A DNA stretch of 64,000 nucleotides from Actinia tenebrosa (taxonomy: Eukaryota; Cnidaria; Anthozoa; Actiniaria; Actiniidae), in the NCBI RefSeq assembly GCF_009602425.1, contig NW_022259170.1, positions 257,705-321,704 on the forward strand, given 5' to 3'. Of the stretch, positions 1-13,125 are shown piece by piece (position 1 is the first letter of the stretch; the number at the start of each line of letters is the position of its first letter). Both the position numbers and the translations under genes were made by a program. The notes beneath the pieces are model-generated. The model was given only the letters and a program-made list of their open reading frames with translations. It searched no databases and was not told where the DNA came from.

Positions 1-234
1 ACATCCAGTGAAAGGACCTTTGAAGCTAAGATCACATCCAGTGAAAGGACCTTTGAAGCTAAGATCACATCCAGTGAAAGGACCTTTGAAGCTAAGATCG
101 CATCCAGNGAAAGGACCTTTCAAGCTAAGATCACATCCAGTGAAAGGACCTTTGGAAGCTTAGATCACATCCAGTGAAAGGACCTTTGAAGCTAAGATAA
201 GATCACATCCAGTGAAAGGACCTTTCAAGCTAAG
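1..234. repeat. 33-bp tandem repeat, about seven copies
   Basis: A unit of 33 bases beginning acatccagtgaaaggacctt repeats from the first base of the window. Copies differ by single bases (one N, a few C/G swaps, one with a short duplication). The array runs off the left edge, so its real size is unknown. The length is a multiple of three but I found no support for coding use. Confidence 0.9.
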
Positions 235-2094
235 ATACCAGGGTCGTGACGAGGAATGTTTTTTTTTGATTATTCCCAAATTCGTACACAAAATGTCGAT
301 CCATGATCCTCAAAACTCACGTATTTGGATCCCTAATCCCATGAATAATCCCTTGATCCCTGAATTTATATAAAAGGATACCAATTCCCAGCCCCAACCC
401 TCTTCTGTGATCCCTGATTCGCTGATGTGATTCCTGATTCCACTTCGCTCGTCACGACCCTGAAGACCTGTATTTCGCATTTTTAACGAAGACACCTCCT
501 TTTTATCCAATCGATTTAAAAAAATCTAGAGTGAGTGAGAACGAGCCAGTTATCTTATAAAAAGTATCGAAGAAAATCTTTTTAAACGGTAAGCCGTCGT
601 TTTCGGAGAGAAACGTGTGAAACTATACGTACTTGGCACATTTCCAAACTTTTGGTGTCATTAATGAGGCTTTGAAATACGACGAAAGACACGTGTTTAA
701 ATATCAAATCCACAATACTGTCTAAAAGGCTATAGAAATACTGTGAAACTAACAATCTCTTTGAATGACACCTTGTGATAGACGTCTATGAATAGATTAT
801 AGTATTGAATTGACTTTCTTTTTTTTCCCAGGCTAACAAGGGTTATTATTTAACCACATGTCATGTTGTTACAAATTCTCAAAATCCTTCAAGCAAGGGC
901 GCTAGGATTCTTTAGTTCAGTTAAGAGACTACAGATTATCCTTCATCAGTTGAATATGTGTGCGGTTATAAACGAAATCGTTTAAAACCCTGTACGCTAC
1001 GAATTGTCAAATTGTACTTTCCGTATCATTGAATTTCGTCGTCGCTCCGTTATTTGAAGTAACTTCTTCCCTACTCGTCATTCCAGGGTTCATAAGTTGC
1101 TCACGGCTACGCCTCGAGTTTGTATATCGTATACAACACGGTCACCCATGCTGTACATATTACTTAGAGAACTGAGCAAGTGTTTTTAGGACTAAAAAAC
1201 GTGTTTTATATTTATTCAATAGAAAAAGTAAAAAAAAAGTTAAGATCGATATTACAAACGTTAATTAATTAAGTGTGCAGTAAGTGGTTTAAGTAGTTTA
1301 AACTTTAATTTTTGGGTCNATATCAGTGTGATGTTAATCACCAACTGAAACACGAGAGCAAGACAATAAAAGTAAAATTACAAAAAAAGTAAAATTATTT
1401 TGTAGTCATGTCATCCTAATGATCGTATATTCTTTCTTGGGAAATCTACAGTTGACTTGAGGGTTTAATTTTGTTCATTCTGGCTTCAGTTTCATAAAAT
1501 TTTATCTTTGTATGAAAGAGAATTGTTTTTTGAAAAAATTTCGTTGAGGATACTTGTCAGACTTTGATTTTCGTTCATGAGTATACACTAGTCAATATTG
1601 AAACCCTCTCTCCGAACTCCGAGACTGTGCTGGGACTTAAGATTCACATAGTAATCAATTTAGCACTTTCCCCCTCCGGTCTCCGGAGAAAAATTTGCTG
1701 TTAAAATTGTTAAAATGCTAACGTTGAAAAATTATAATTCTGCCTGGCTTGATAAATGTAAAGCGTCTTTGATTATATCCGTATAGAAAGGACGCTATAT
1801 AACCATAAATCATTATAAATCATCGTTATTTATATACGACCCGAACAGCGTCTAAACATCTGGGTTTTAATTTTCCTCATAGTGTCATTTTGCAGGCGGG
1901 CATTAACGGCTATGAAAATAGATATTTAATCACCTTGGTAACCAGAAAAGAAAAAAGCAACAAGCGAACAAAGTAACGTTTATTAGTAGACGGCTAAAGT
2001 TCTTCAAATCTATAAAGATCTATATAAATTGATACAACTTTGCCAAGTGGCTGTTGAATATATACCTAGCGGTGTAGGGGAGAAGTCGCGATAA
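235..2094. other. Intergenic, no gene seen
   Basis: AT-rich DNA left of the secreted mosaic gene. A T-run and irregular repeats of a 'ccctgattc/cctgattcc' type lie around 350-450. No exon-like stretch with splice sites and no conserved protein was found. Confidence 0.6.
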
Positions 2095-2325
2095 TAGAGT
2101 TTTAGATTTACGTTCACGGCAAACGTGAAACGTCAGTTGACCATTTAAAAATTATTTTAAATAGCTTAAAAAGAATCGCAAAAAAGTCCAAGTAGTAGAA
2201 AAACAAAAGAATATTTGTCTTTGGTGAGAAGGTTTGTAAAAGGTAAAGTAAAATACAGGAAAACTATCAAAACATGGTCACGTTTGCCGTTTGCGGGGAG
2301 AAAAAAAGTCAATCTAAAACTCTCT
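2095..2325. mobile_element. Foldback MITE
   Basis: The left end (tagagttttagattta, then cacggcaaacgtga) is repeated inverted at the right end (tcacgtttgccgttt, then aatctaaaactctcta). There is no coding capacity inside, so it is a non-autonomous DNA transposon. It lies in the proximal 5' flank of the secreted mosaic gene. Confidence 0.75.
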
Positions 2326-2469
2326 AATGTGGACCTTCGAAACTAAAGTACTAAAACTTTAATAGGAAAGCTGTTAAAAAAACTGTTAGTCATTAACTTT
2401 TTTACTAATAATACCTTATTATTTACTAATAATACCTTATTAGTCTTTATGCGTTGGCAACGCCGCTAG

Positions 2470-2476
2470 TATAAAG
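2470..2476 (+). promoter_or_regulatory. TATA box of the secreted mosaic gene
   Basis: TATAAAG lies about 93 bases before the ATG at 2569, so transcription would start near 2500 and leave a short 5' UTR. Just upstream (2400-2445) a sequence of about 20 bases, ttactaataataccttatta, is directly duplicated. Confidence 0.55.
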
Positions 2477-2568
2477 CAGCCGCGTCGTTACAGCAGATTG
2501 ATCACTTGAATTTCTCGCCTGGTTGATCGAAGTTTTGGCTGAACTGAGCAAGCAAGACGAAGTTCAAG

Positions 2569-5500
2569 ATGCAGTTCAAGGGAAGTGTAATTTTGCTTTT
2601 TCTCTTTGGCTGTTTTACTGTTGTCCATTCAAGTAAGTTTTAAGTGATTATTGATAAATTTGATCGTACGATTTTCTTATCTTAAATGACCGTATCAAAT
2701 CCCTGTACTAGTCTTTTTTAAATAAAATATAGAAAATGCCAGTTTAGTTTTAAGATTGTGAATCGTGTAATTACGTCTTAAAACTGTATCCTGGTGTTTA
2801 CTTAATTAAAACTAAGGTCAGGTCAGGGTAATGAACCGTAGTATCAACTCAGTTTACTCAACCCATTTGGTGTAGAAATATTTGACCATTTAAAAAAACA
2901 CCAATTGTAAAGGTATACTTTATATGAAAGCTGAACGAAAGTCGAATCTTAAAAGTTGGCTTGCAAGACTCTTGCCCTTTAACAGAAAATTTTAAAGCGA
3001 GTTATTTACTAGGTATAGTTTCTGGAAGATCATGTTCGGCGTCAGGCGTTACCATTCTTCAGATTCTTAACAATAGGACGTTTGCATCAGCGTTATTTGA
3101 CTTCCATTAGCATGAGATGCTTCGCAAATTTACTTTCTTATTAAAATTGGTATTTTCTCATGATAATAGCAAAACAGTTGGTGCTCTGAACAAAAAAAAA
3201 AGTGTGCAATGGATTTTTTGTAGTGGGAATCAAATGACGCCGTCATGCACAAGTCCGCTTCCTTTTCTCTCAACTGACAACAAACAAACTGAAACTACTC
3301 ACTATTGTTCGTTGCTTTGGCAACTCGATCTTGTTTACTTTCAATCTGAAAAGAATGGCATCATAATCAAACTTTATTTTAATTTGAAGCATGTAAAAAC
3401 TCGAAACCATCACTGCTATATTTCTCATTTTGATGCAGGATCTTATACGGTGTTGATTATTACTGGTTCGTCCGATACCAGCTCACGCGTGGAGATAAAA
3501 TTCGTTGGTGACATTGGAACTTCCTCTGCACACATTCTTACCCCACGAGGAGGAACCTTTAAACGACTTAGGTACGAATTCTATCTGCTTGAATTTGTTC
3601 TGGCAGTGTTCTGGCAATACTTAATTAACGGTCATTCCACTCACACTCGTCGTACATGAGCTCATGGCCAGCGAAGCCACAAGCAGCCCAATCTCTTGTT
3701 CTGTTGTAGTATTTGAATATTAACGGTAATATTTCATAGCGTTTAAAGTTAAACTTTTAAGAATAAAAACGACTTTCCTTGAAAGCTTGTTGTATCTTCT
3801 GATGTCTCTCAAAATCAGCAAAACATACAAGCTATCAAGGAAAGCCTTTTTTTCCTTAAACGTACTAACTTTACACGAATACTACAACACAACAGAACAA
3901 GAGATTGGGTTGCCTGTGGCGAGGACTCTTCAGGCTTATTGCTTATGGTGAATATTTACCGATAATGAATTGTTAAATAAATCCACTCTTCTAGAATGAT
4001 AACCCACATGTATAAGCCCCAACGATTATAAGCGATTACATTTTTACTATGTTTTTACGTTTCACTTGTTCAAAGTAAATCATTTTTCTTCGTTTCAGTA
4101 AATACGCGTTTCGCGGACTGAACGATCGCGATGTTGGCGAATTGAATGGCGTGGAAATCTACCTTCATTCTGGATCGTCATCCTCATGGCCTATTAAAAA
4201 GGTACTTTACACTTAGTTTAATAAAGTTGAAAAGCTACAAAGCTGAGACCGAAAAGGATTATGGGTAGACAGGGTAAATTTTACGAGTTTCAACCGCTTG
4301 ATAACTGTTGATGGACTTGCACATCTTAACAGTTACAGTCTCGCCTCTTGTGAACATCCTCAAGCTGCAATTCGTATCAAAACACGTTTTTACTTGTTTT
4401 AGATATGAAAAGTGTCCCATAATCGTCAGTGATCTCAGCTGCGTAGCGGCGCTTTTGGGACTTCTCTTCCCTCCTTCCCAGTCCCTCTCCCCAAAGCGCC
4501 ACTACGCAGGCTATCTATAGGCTAATAATTTTATTTTCTGTAACAGGTACTAGTCGTTTCCAATGGTCGTCGTTATGTGTTTGTGAACTATCAAGGAGAC
4601 ATCTATCCAGGCAAATGGACCTACATTAGAGGCAAGTGCACTAAAAATAATGCCAACACGATGTCATTAGCCATTCCAAGGTTGAGGGGAAAACTGTGTC
4701 GAGTTGCAATAAGCCTGAAGCTTGATGACGTTTTAATCCCGACTCTATACCATAATAGTTTTTAAAATTCTTTCATATTAAAATTTTTGATTCTTTAGAG
4801 AATAAAGGAACAAAAGTCATAATTAAAGAACAAAAGCAGTGTGAAAAGGATTATGGTCTAGAGACGAGGATAAAACGTCATCTCGCTTCAGGCTTATTGA
4901 AGTGCATCGTGTGGCTGTTTTAGGGGAGGAAATAGACGCCATCTTGAAAATATGTTGTTGGATTTAGTCGGCGCTTTTGATTTATCAACGGCCGCTGCGT
5001 TTTGTCGTTTTTTTTCTTTTTTCTTTTTCTCTTTAGAATGATTTACAGTGGAACTACTATAACTGGGGCCACATAGACAGCGAGAACCAAATAAATTGTA
5101 GAATAAAAACAATACATTCCAACTTTGGGTAGTGGAGCCAATCAAAAACAAGCAGAAAACAATTATTCGAGTACCCCAAGTTGGAATGTATTGTTTTCAT
5201 TCTACATTTTAATTGGCTCGCTGTCTAAGTTTTATCTATGTTATATTTGTTTATGGTTTTAGCCAATTGTCCTTTTGGATTCAAGAAAGCTTCAGATGGA
5301 AGTTGCGTAGGTAAGATAATGCATGGTGAAATCAATTACTCTATCTGGTATATATTACAGTGGATCTAGGGATGGCGTTTGGCTGAGATGGAGCTTCATA
5401 TTGAAATAAAAAAAATTGCATGGAAAATACGAAAATACAATTAATTAAATCGTTGAGTCGAAAAAAGATTGAAATTTTAGAATATTTTCGTAGGAACAGC

Positions 5501-8373
5501 TTTTTCAATATTCTTATTGAATATCTTACAGATAACAACGAGTGCCTTCTGGCAAACGGTGGCTGTGAAACATTCTGCCATAACAACGTTGGCAGCTACA
5601 CATGCAGTTGTCGCAGTGGCTTTGAGTTGTACAACAAGCTGAGATGTCGAGGTAGGAAAAGTTATTCAAATGGATGATATTTTCTGTGAACTGCGTGCTG
5701 ATCCATAGATATATAAGCTCTTTATGGCTCCGACGAAAATTATCGTAGTACAACTGACGACGGCAGGAAATGAAAGTAATTTACACTAGTGGGATAATTA
5801 TTTAGTATATTATAAAATTATGAATAATTAATGAGAAAAACACAACAGAATTCGAATCAGTTACTCTTTATCAGTTACTTATTATATCTGAGATACAGAA
5901 TCGTCGTCATTTAAATTCAACTTTAACCAAAATGCATTTCTCGGTCACAAAAAAAATAGGAGAACTCGAAATCATATTCCTAGACAATTGACATGCAATA
6001 TATAATCTTCGCGTCTCATCTGTTTTGGCTTCACAACGGCTCGCCCCTGTAAATGCTCATACAAATCGGCCGCTCGTATTCACTTCAAGGATGAATATCG
6101 TACTGACGTATCTCGGGAAGGCGCGGCGATATAACTGACTTTGATCTGATGTATTTTTAGATATTGATGAGTGCGCACGTAAAACAGACGACTGTGATGA
6201 TCAATCTACAACCTGCTATAACTATAAGGGAATCTATGAATGTCGTTGCAAGAAAGGATTCAAATACATACCCAATAACAAAAGACGGTGTGAACGTAAG
6301 TGGACTCGTTACTCAATGGATAAAGCCACCTTTAGAGCTTATATCATATATTTAGTCTCTCCATTTCTAATGTTCAGTGTGTCGGTATCTTTCGAAAACA
6401 AAGTGTACTAGTTGGCGCGATCGCGGCGCAAGTCAGCGGTTGATAAGAAAATAAAGAGGGCAACCATGAAAGAACATTTTTTTTCAAATGTAGATTTTGA
6501 GTTTATGATATCAAAGTATTTATCGCCTCGAGATGGTAAATCGGTTCAGTTAAAGTGATATTAATGAATACGAAGAGCAAACGAGTGAGATGTGAGACGT
6601 TCATAAAGTGTGAACAGTGCGAGCTCTTTTAACAAGTTAACTGTCCATCGATACTATGCCGTAAAATAACTTTTTAAAATGTATTGTAGTTATTACATGC
6701 CACCCAGTAGTCGAGGCGCAAGGTACCTCGGTAAGTCCCAGTGAATGCTTGGTAAAAAATGGACGAAAAGTTGGAGACCAATGTACATTTAGCTGTAAAG
6801 CAGGTTACTTCCTGCCAGATCCAAGCAAGAATACCATGACGTGTTTGGATACTTCCGGCTGGGATATGGCCCTAATTTACTGTAGACGTGAGTACCTTTG
6901 GTATTGTTTCATTCATTTTTTGATATCGTCAAATAGTCACTGCATGACTCAGTTGAAAATGTGAATCCCGAGGGAATGTGAATCTTTGCATCGTAAAACC
7001 AAATACTTATTAACATCTTTGAACGTAAAGTCTTTGGTCTTATCTTTCTTATATCGGTATAAGAGGGGTTAAGAAATCGATTACGGTTGATATACCTTGT
7101 GCGCAATGATAGCATCTTTGACCTGGCCATGCCACTAACCAAGCCTTTTCTTTATTTAATTATTTAATTGGAAAAAGCGAGATTAATAAATCCTTATCTA
7201 GTAACGTATTCAGAAGAGTGAAGGTAGCGCATCTTTGGTCCAAGGCAAGCCATTGAACAAGGTTGTCATAAGGACCACCCGTATCCGTAGCGTATGGCCA
7301 TCCGGTACAACAATCTGGCCTTTGCCTGAAAGCTTGCACTATAGGCACGTTTTTCCAGATACTCTTCAGATATGGCTGAAGAGGTCAAAGAAAGAAATAT
7401 CAATACCTTTTGTGTTTTGTTGTATGTTTTCAGCAAAAAGATGTCCAAGTCTTACCCCACCAGCCAATGGATACGTCTATCCACCATTCTGTAGCACTAC
7501 TGGCAACACCTTTAAGCAATCTTGCTATTATCAGTGCAACAAAGGCTATACCCTGAAAAATGATCAGAATCCTGAAATAGTTTGTACAAAAAGTGGTGCT
7601 TGGAGTAACAGCACTCCAGCGACTTGTGTCAAAGGTTAGAAAAGTAATGATGCATTCTTCAATCACTTTTCCTGGCTTGTCGTGATCAAGATCACGAAAA
7701 GTAGCTTTGTTAAACGAAAACATTTTGGCGATCTAGAGGTCTATTTACCCGGACGAGAAGGGATGCTGGAACTGGAAAAAGAGGTTGTAAAAAGAAAATA
7801 ATCGAGTCTTTCATTGCGTTTCTTTCAGTATTTGTTAAACCTTGGATCAACTGTCCAACATCAGTCATGGTTACATTAGCCCCGAACGCTTCTCATGCTG
7901 ACGTCACAGCCTTGCTTTCAAAGCCAAGGAGCAATGTTGATGACGTTAAAATGTTTCCAGAAAAATATCGAACGAGTCTTGTGTTCCCAGCTGGTACAAC
8001 TAAGCTGACCTACAAAGCTACCAACAAAAATGGTGACTTTGCACAGTGCACTACAAATATCATCATTGAAGGTATAAACTCCCCTAGAGTCAACTCCCCA
8101 TAAAGCACGCTACGCCACCCGTGCTTCCCCCTTTAGGGAAGCACGGGTGGCTTAGCGGTAAGAGCGCTTGCCTCTCACCAATGCGACCCGGGCTCGAGTC
8201 CTGCCGGGCTCCATGTCGTATGTGAGTAGACTTGCCTGATGGTTTTCTCCCTGTGCTTCGAGGGTTTTCTGGGTTTTCCGGTTTTTCCTTCCTCCGTAAA
8301 AATCAAGTTCTAAATTCCAATTGGAATCTAGTGGAAGAAGAGCCACTCAGTGGAATCCACTGTTAATCCCATT

Positions 8374-8411
<38 letters not shown>

Positions 8412-11400
8412 TATTATATGTATTTTAAATAAAGCTAAACATCATCGCAAAACGTTTCTGAGGGGGAGAAACAAACGCTAAAGATAAAAGCTATCTACTT
8501 GATCATGAGTCTCCTAAATTAAGATTCGGACCCACGAATCTAGCACGACTTCTTGAGGGCAAAAAGAAGGTTTTCAAGAAACATTATCACTGAGTCAGTG
8601 ATCTCACATTTCCTGATACATGCTGAAAGGGACGGGGGCAAACTACCATAGATGCATGCCACTTTCTTTGTCAATGTCTGTGACNGTTTGAAAAAATTGA
8701 AAACTGGCAGTGAGTACTGAAGAGAGTTTGAGCGGTCCTACTACATTCGTTTTTAAACGATGCTTGATACATTGATTAAAGCCATGATTATTCATACTAT
8801 ATCATTTCAGATAAAGAACCTCCAAAGGTTGTCTACTGTCCACCAAATATTTACAAAGTTGTTAATGGACAAAGTACACAGGTGTCATGGACTCTTCCCA
8901 AGTTCTCTGATAACGTCGGAGTAACTAAAGTAACTTCAACTCACAATCCGGGCGACACTTTCAAGGTTGGTCCATTGCCTGTGTATTACACCGCAAGTGA
9001 TGCTGCTGGTAANACGATTAGTACTTGTAGCTTTGATGTCAACGTCAAAAGTAAGTGGTTTTAGCGTAGTTTGTACATGCTTAGCCAAAGAAACAATGTT
9101 TGTAATTCCGGAAGATGACATTCGATAGATATTACGCTAGATGATGCCATTCCTAAACAGGACTAATACGAATATTAATGCCTCTTTTTTTTCAACCTTA
9201 ACGGGAGAAAAACTTTCATCTTAAAGCTTCACAACCTTAAAAAAAGTTATTGAACAAGTTATTTAATTCCATTTGCAGAGGCCGAATGTCCAAAACCTCC
9301 AGCACCAGATGGTGGTACGATAAGCGTTCATGATTTCAACGGCTATAAATATGCCACTATCAAGTGTAACCCAGGCAAACAAGTGTTCATTGGAATGCCG
9401 ACAATCAATTGTCACAAAGACACTCTCAAATGGGATCCAGTACCTGATTGTGTTGGTATGACCTTACGATGAATTTAGAAAATGAGCCTTGGTTTATGGG
9501 TTAAACTGTTGTAAATTAATTAGAGGCAAAATGAAGCAAAACTGACTGTTTCTTTTCCACCAATATTGTTTTGTTGGGATAGATTCTGTACCAATGCCTT
9601 CCTCTGGTATCTGTGATCAAGGCTATGTCAAAAAAGGAGGAATACATAGTCAAAATATCTGTGGTAAGTTTTATTAAGTCTTAACTAATTTGTTACCCAA
9701 GAGACACAAGACATATCTTATTCTATAAACCTCTTTCAAATCAGCCGACCAATCAAAAGAACCTGTTGAACTTAAACAAATTGCAAGAGCGCGAACTTTG
9801 TTCGAATTCCAAACCCTGAATGTCACTTCTCGAATGGAAGACCAAGGCCTGATCGATTTTGATGCGTCGATTGTTTACTAATAAAACTTCATTTATTTAT
9901 TTTTTGATGAATTTCAGTAAAGTGTCCTCGTGGCTACGCATATGATACTGTCACGAAAAACTGCACCAAGTGTCCCAAAGGACAGTACAGTGATAGAGAA
10001 AGCAGCTTATCATGTACTCCATGTCCACTTAACCAAGGAACATTGACAGACGGTGCTAAGGCGTGTTTGCGTAAGTATCAGCCAAAAATGAAAGGGTGAT
10101 ACTATCTGTCCATCTGTATCCAGTCAAGACTTAGTAGTTTTAAAGTAATAAAAAAACACCCATTTAAGTACTCAGCTCGCTGAGCTTGATGACTCAGTCT
10201 CTTTAAAGCCGTTTTTCCCCACACACTGTGCCATGGTTTTAGAAATAAAAACACAATGGTCGCGAAAAAAATGTACCAGATAGACTAGTATATTTTAACC
10301 TTAAAAGCAATGAGCGATGCACAAAGTGCTGTAGATACGGTCTGTAAAAGGCTGCCTAGTCTCTGCCATGATGCCTTTGGACTGTTTAATAAGTACAGGT
10401 TACGGGCGTTTAGTTTCCGCCTTAATTACCATGATGTCCGAAGACCTTACGACGTCTCAGTTTGTTTGGATGTCTTGGGTCATAGCAAAGTTCATGTATT
10501 TTGGAATTAATTAGCTATTTTGCTTAGTAGACATGATTTCGATCCTATGGATTCATATCTGTCAAAGGAAAATTTTCCTTTCCCAAATTGTTGTAGAAAT
10601 GGAAGTCTTCTTTGGAACTTCAATAAAGATCCGTGCAAACGAGGAAAAAGCTTTACGAACAAACATAGGTGAAAAGCTTATAAACTTTCTTAATTTTACA
10701 GATAAATGTTCTCCAGGTCAAGCATCAGCAAATGGATTTGAAAATTTTCAATGCCAATTTTGCAGACAAGGATTTTACGAGGATCGTTATGGATCTACTG
10801 CATGCAAAGCCTGTCCGAGTGGACTCTCGACTCTTTCGATTGGAGCAAGTCATCTGAACGACTGCGGAGGTTAATTAAGTTCTGTTCACATTGTACATAT
10901 CATAATATAATGTTTACTACAACCAACACTGTCAGTAATGAAGCCTTGAAAACTTCGCAGATCTGATAACAAGACTTGGTGTTTTGCTCTCTATAATGAA
11001 AATTGGGAATGAGGAAAACGGAATGAAAAAGTGTTGAAAGTGTACGATAGAGGTATCTGGTTGAAGATGTGATAGGGATAAGGAATAAGAAGGGGGAAAA
11101 GGAAATAAAGAAGGAATGAAAGGAGCTAAGAGAGAGAGAAAAGACAAGACAAAGGTTAAGGAGGTAATCAAGAGAATTAGAGGAGGTACTAAAGTGGTAG
11201 TCGTTTGATCAAGAGAAAGTGATGGTTATAAACATGAATACAGATATTCCTTCTCTTAAATCATTTTCTCTTCAGTGCTCTACTTGCACTAGAATGGAGG
11301 GAAAGTAGTACAGATAAGGTGTATTGATAATATCAATTGTATCCTACAGTACGACCAAGTTTCACTGAGTTTGTAGTTCAACCCAATAATGTGACTGAGG

Positions 11401-12478
11401 GAAACCAAGTCGACATCATCTGCAAAGGAACTGGTGTACTTGCACCGTCGTTTAGCATCAAGAAGGTTGTGCCTACACTAGGTCAGTATAGACGTTTGTG
11501 ATACCAGTTGACAAGAAAACCTAAAGATGATAAAGCAATAATTCTTCTCCACTATTAAAAACATTGTTAGAATTGACAAGTGGCGATTAAAACTTTAAGG
11601 ATGGCTCTTGCCGGCTTTGTCTTGTTTTTAATTTTCATATAGTAAAAAAAGTTACATAAAAATTATTTTAGAAATTTAAGTTAAGTTGTCGCTGGTGCCC
11701 TCAATTGTAATATAAGATACTCTTAGTCCAACTACAGCGGCAACAAAAGCAGCAGAAGCTGGTATCAACAACGAAAAACGAGGTCAAAGACTACGGAACA
11801 ACGACTGAGCAGCAATGATCTCCATTAAAGAGTAACAGATATTATAGTCAGTACACTCTATTGCCTTAACACAGTTGCTGCATTTGGGTCAGTTTCTATA
11901 CACATTGTACATGTGCTGAAATAAATGAAACGACTTGAAACAACTGTTTGAAGGCGCAATATAGCGCAACTCTAATATCTGCTATTACAAGGAAAAAATC
12001 TAAGATCTATTTATTTATCAAGCTATTTTAATATAAAATATTTTCCAGGTTACGTTTAATCGATGAAGTTAAAAGCACTGATAATGTTTACAAAAGTGTT
12101 TTGAAATTTCGAGGCATGGAAGGATCCAGAAAGTTTTGAGAGGTGTTCCAAACGTATACCGATCAAATCTTTTCATCCTTCACTCCCCGCGCCCCTCCCC
12201 TGGAGGTATTAGACTAGCTACTAATCCTCGCTCGATCAAATTGACCACAGGCCACTGCTCGCAGTCTAAACTTGTACTTTTGCTTTTAACCAGACGGATT
12301 TGGTGGACCAGTGATGAAGTCGATGATCCTTGACGATTCTCGTAAAGTCCTTGGTTTACGCTACACAATCACTGAAACAACCGTACATGATGCTGGCTCC
12401 TATGAGTGTGAGATACAAAACAAGTTTGGCAAAAGTGAGAGCTCCGTCACTCTTCGTGTGAAGCTTAATACATCCTAG
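2569..12478 (+). CDS. Secreted PLAT-EGF-sushi-HYR-Ig mosaic protein
   Basis: Seventeen exons: 2569-2632, 3439-3571, 4099-4201, 4547-4631, 5263-5310, 5532-5651, 6161-6295, 6690-6887, 7434-7634, 7829-8071, 8811-9050, 9279-9455, 9583-9663, 9918-10070, 10702-10869, 11350-11481, 12294-12478; 2466 nt, 821 aa. The start is chosen for the signal peptide [20 protein letters not shown]. In order follow a PLAT/LH2 domain ([22 protein letters not shown]), a short Cys piece, two calcium-binding EGF domains (DNNEC..., DIDEC...), two sushi domains, two HYR domains, a third sushi, two cysteine-rich GCC2/GCC3-like modules ([18 protein letters not shown]) and a C-terminal Ig-like domain ([14 protein letters not shown]). 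No transmembrane segment is seen. From exon 4 on every internal boundary is phase 1, typical of shuffled extracellular modules. The layout resembles SVEP1-type complement-control proteins, but the PLAT start is different. Role unknown; matrix, adhesion or defence are possible. Confidence 0.85.
3665..3935. mobile_element. Foldback MITE in intron 2
   Basis: Left arm ccacaagcagcccaatctct and onward is found inverted at 3880-3925 (aacagaacaagagattgggt). The two halves pair along most of their length around a centre near 3800. No coding capacity; non-autonomous DNA element. Confidence 0.7.
4437..4516. repeat. Short inverted repeat in intron 3
   Basis: agctgcgtagcggcgctttt at the left pairs with aaagcgccactacgcaggct at the right around a C/T-rich loop. 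Probably the remnant of a small foldback element. Confidence 0.55.
5070..5225. mobile_element. Foldback element in intron 4
   Basis: agacagcgagaaccaaat and gtagaataaaaacaatacat are matched inverted by atgtattgttttcattctac and ggctcgctgtct. About 150 bp, no coding content. Confidence 0.65.
8130..8415 (+). mobile_element. tRNA-derived SINE, family 1, with (ATC)n tail
   Basis: The head reads gggtggcttagcggtaagag, an A-box like Pol III promoter, then a B-box-like ggctcgagtcctg about 45 bases later. The body (tggttttctccctgtgcttc ... tttccttcctccgtaaaaat) recurs in other copies here (28.1, 56.4 and 61.2 kb). It ends in an (ATC)n run at about 8370-8412. It sits in the intron between the two HYR exons, in sense orientation. 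Confidence 0.8.
11000..11220 (+). repeat. Purine-rich tract in an intron
   Basis: About 220 bases made almost only of A and G, with runs such as agagagagagaaaagacaag. A low-complexity polypurine stretch in the intron before the first Ig exon; no coding support. Confidence 0.6.
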
Positions 12479-12877
12479 GATCGAGTATGATCGAGTTCAG
12501 GACTTTTCTATAAATGATATATCCCAGTATATATTTATAGTAGCCGTGATCTGGACGAAATGTTTCTCAGTGAACTTAAACATAATAAACAATCTGGACT
12601 ATATCAGGANTGTGTTGTCATTATATCATTTTCCATGACTGCAAATTCTTGCATTGTGCATTTTATCAAACCACAATTAATAGTTCATAACACAACATGA
12701 CAGAAGTAACAAAAATTATAGTACTTCATGTTTACATGTTTCCAAAATTAGAAAGCCTTCTTCGTCGTAGAGTTGGAAAGCCTTTACAAAGAATCCTCAT
12801 ATTCATTACTAATTTATGAGCAAACCAGCCAATAAATGGGCTATTTTTGGGTCGCATGATGTTACTTGAAACCTGGT
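12479..12877. other. 3' flank of the secreted mosaic gene with polyA signal
   Basis: An AATAAA lies at 12584-12589, about 105 bases after the stop codon, inside AT-rich sequence; a likely polyadenylation signal. Nothing else recognisable follows up to the foldback elements. Confidence 0.55.
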
Positions 12878-13125
12878 AAATTCCTATGAAAGGACTGAAT
12901 TAATTTTGTTCAAATCCTTGGACAGGATCAAAATTAGTTCAGTTCAGGGACATATTTGTCCCTTAAGTCTTTCAATCCTAAACAAATAACCTCCCGAAAC
13001 ATTAATGAGTATGAAAATTCATTTCAAATCGGACTGGACGGGATTTCAAGTCCTTGCAATTAGTTCCAGTCCTCCGCTGTGCCTGGGACTGCAACTAATT
13101 ACGGGGACTTGAAATCCCGTCCAGT
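12878..13125. mobile_element. Two adjacent foldback elements
   Basis: A first hairpin joins gaattaattttg to caaaattagttc around 12895-12950. A second, stronger one joins gactggacgggatttcaagt (about 13034) to acttgaaatcccgtccagtc (ends about 13123) with a short centre. They share motifs (ttagttc, ggactg) and may be two degenerate copies of one element. Confidence 0.65.

Noticed and set aside
1-234. Possible CRISPR-like direct repeats
   Set aside because: Units are contiguous with no unique spacers and the DNA is eukaryotic; it is a simple tandem repeat.
3117-3659. 180-codon open frame on the plus strand
   Set aside because: Its last part is the real PLAT exon (3439-3571); the upstream part is intron that happens to be open, and the end runs past the splice donor.
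8146-8217. tRNA gene
   Set aside because: A- and B-box-like parts are present but no sound acceptor stem or cloverleaf; body and (ATC)n tail show a SINE.
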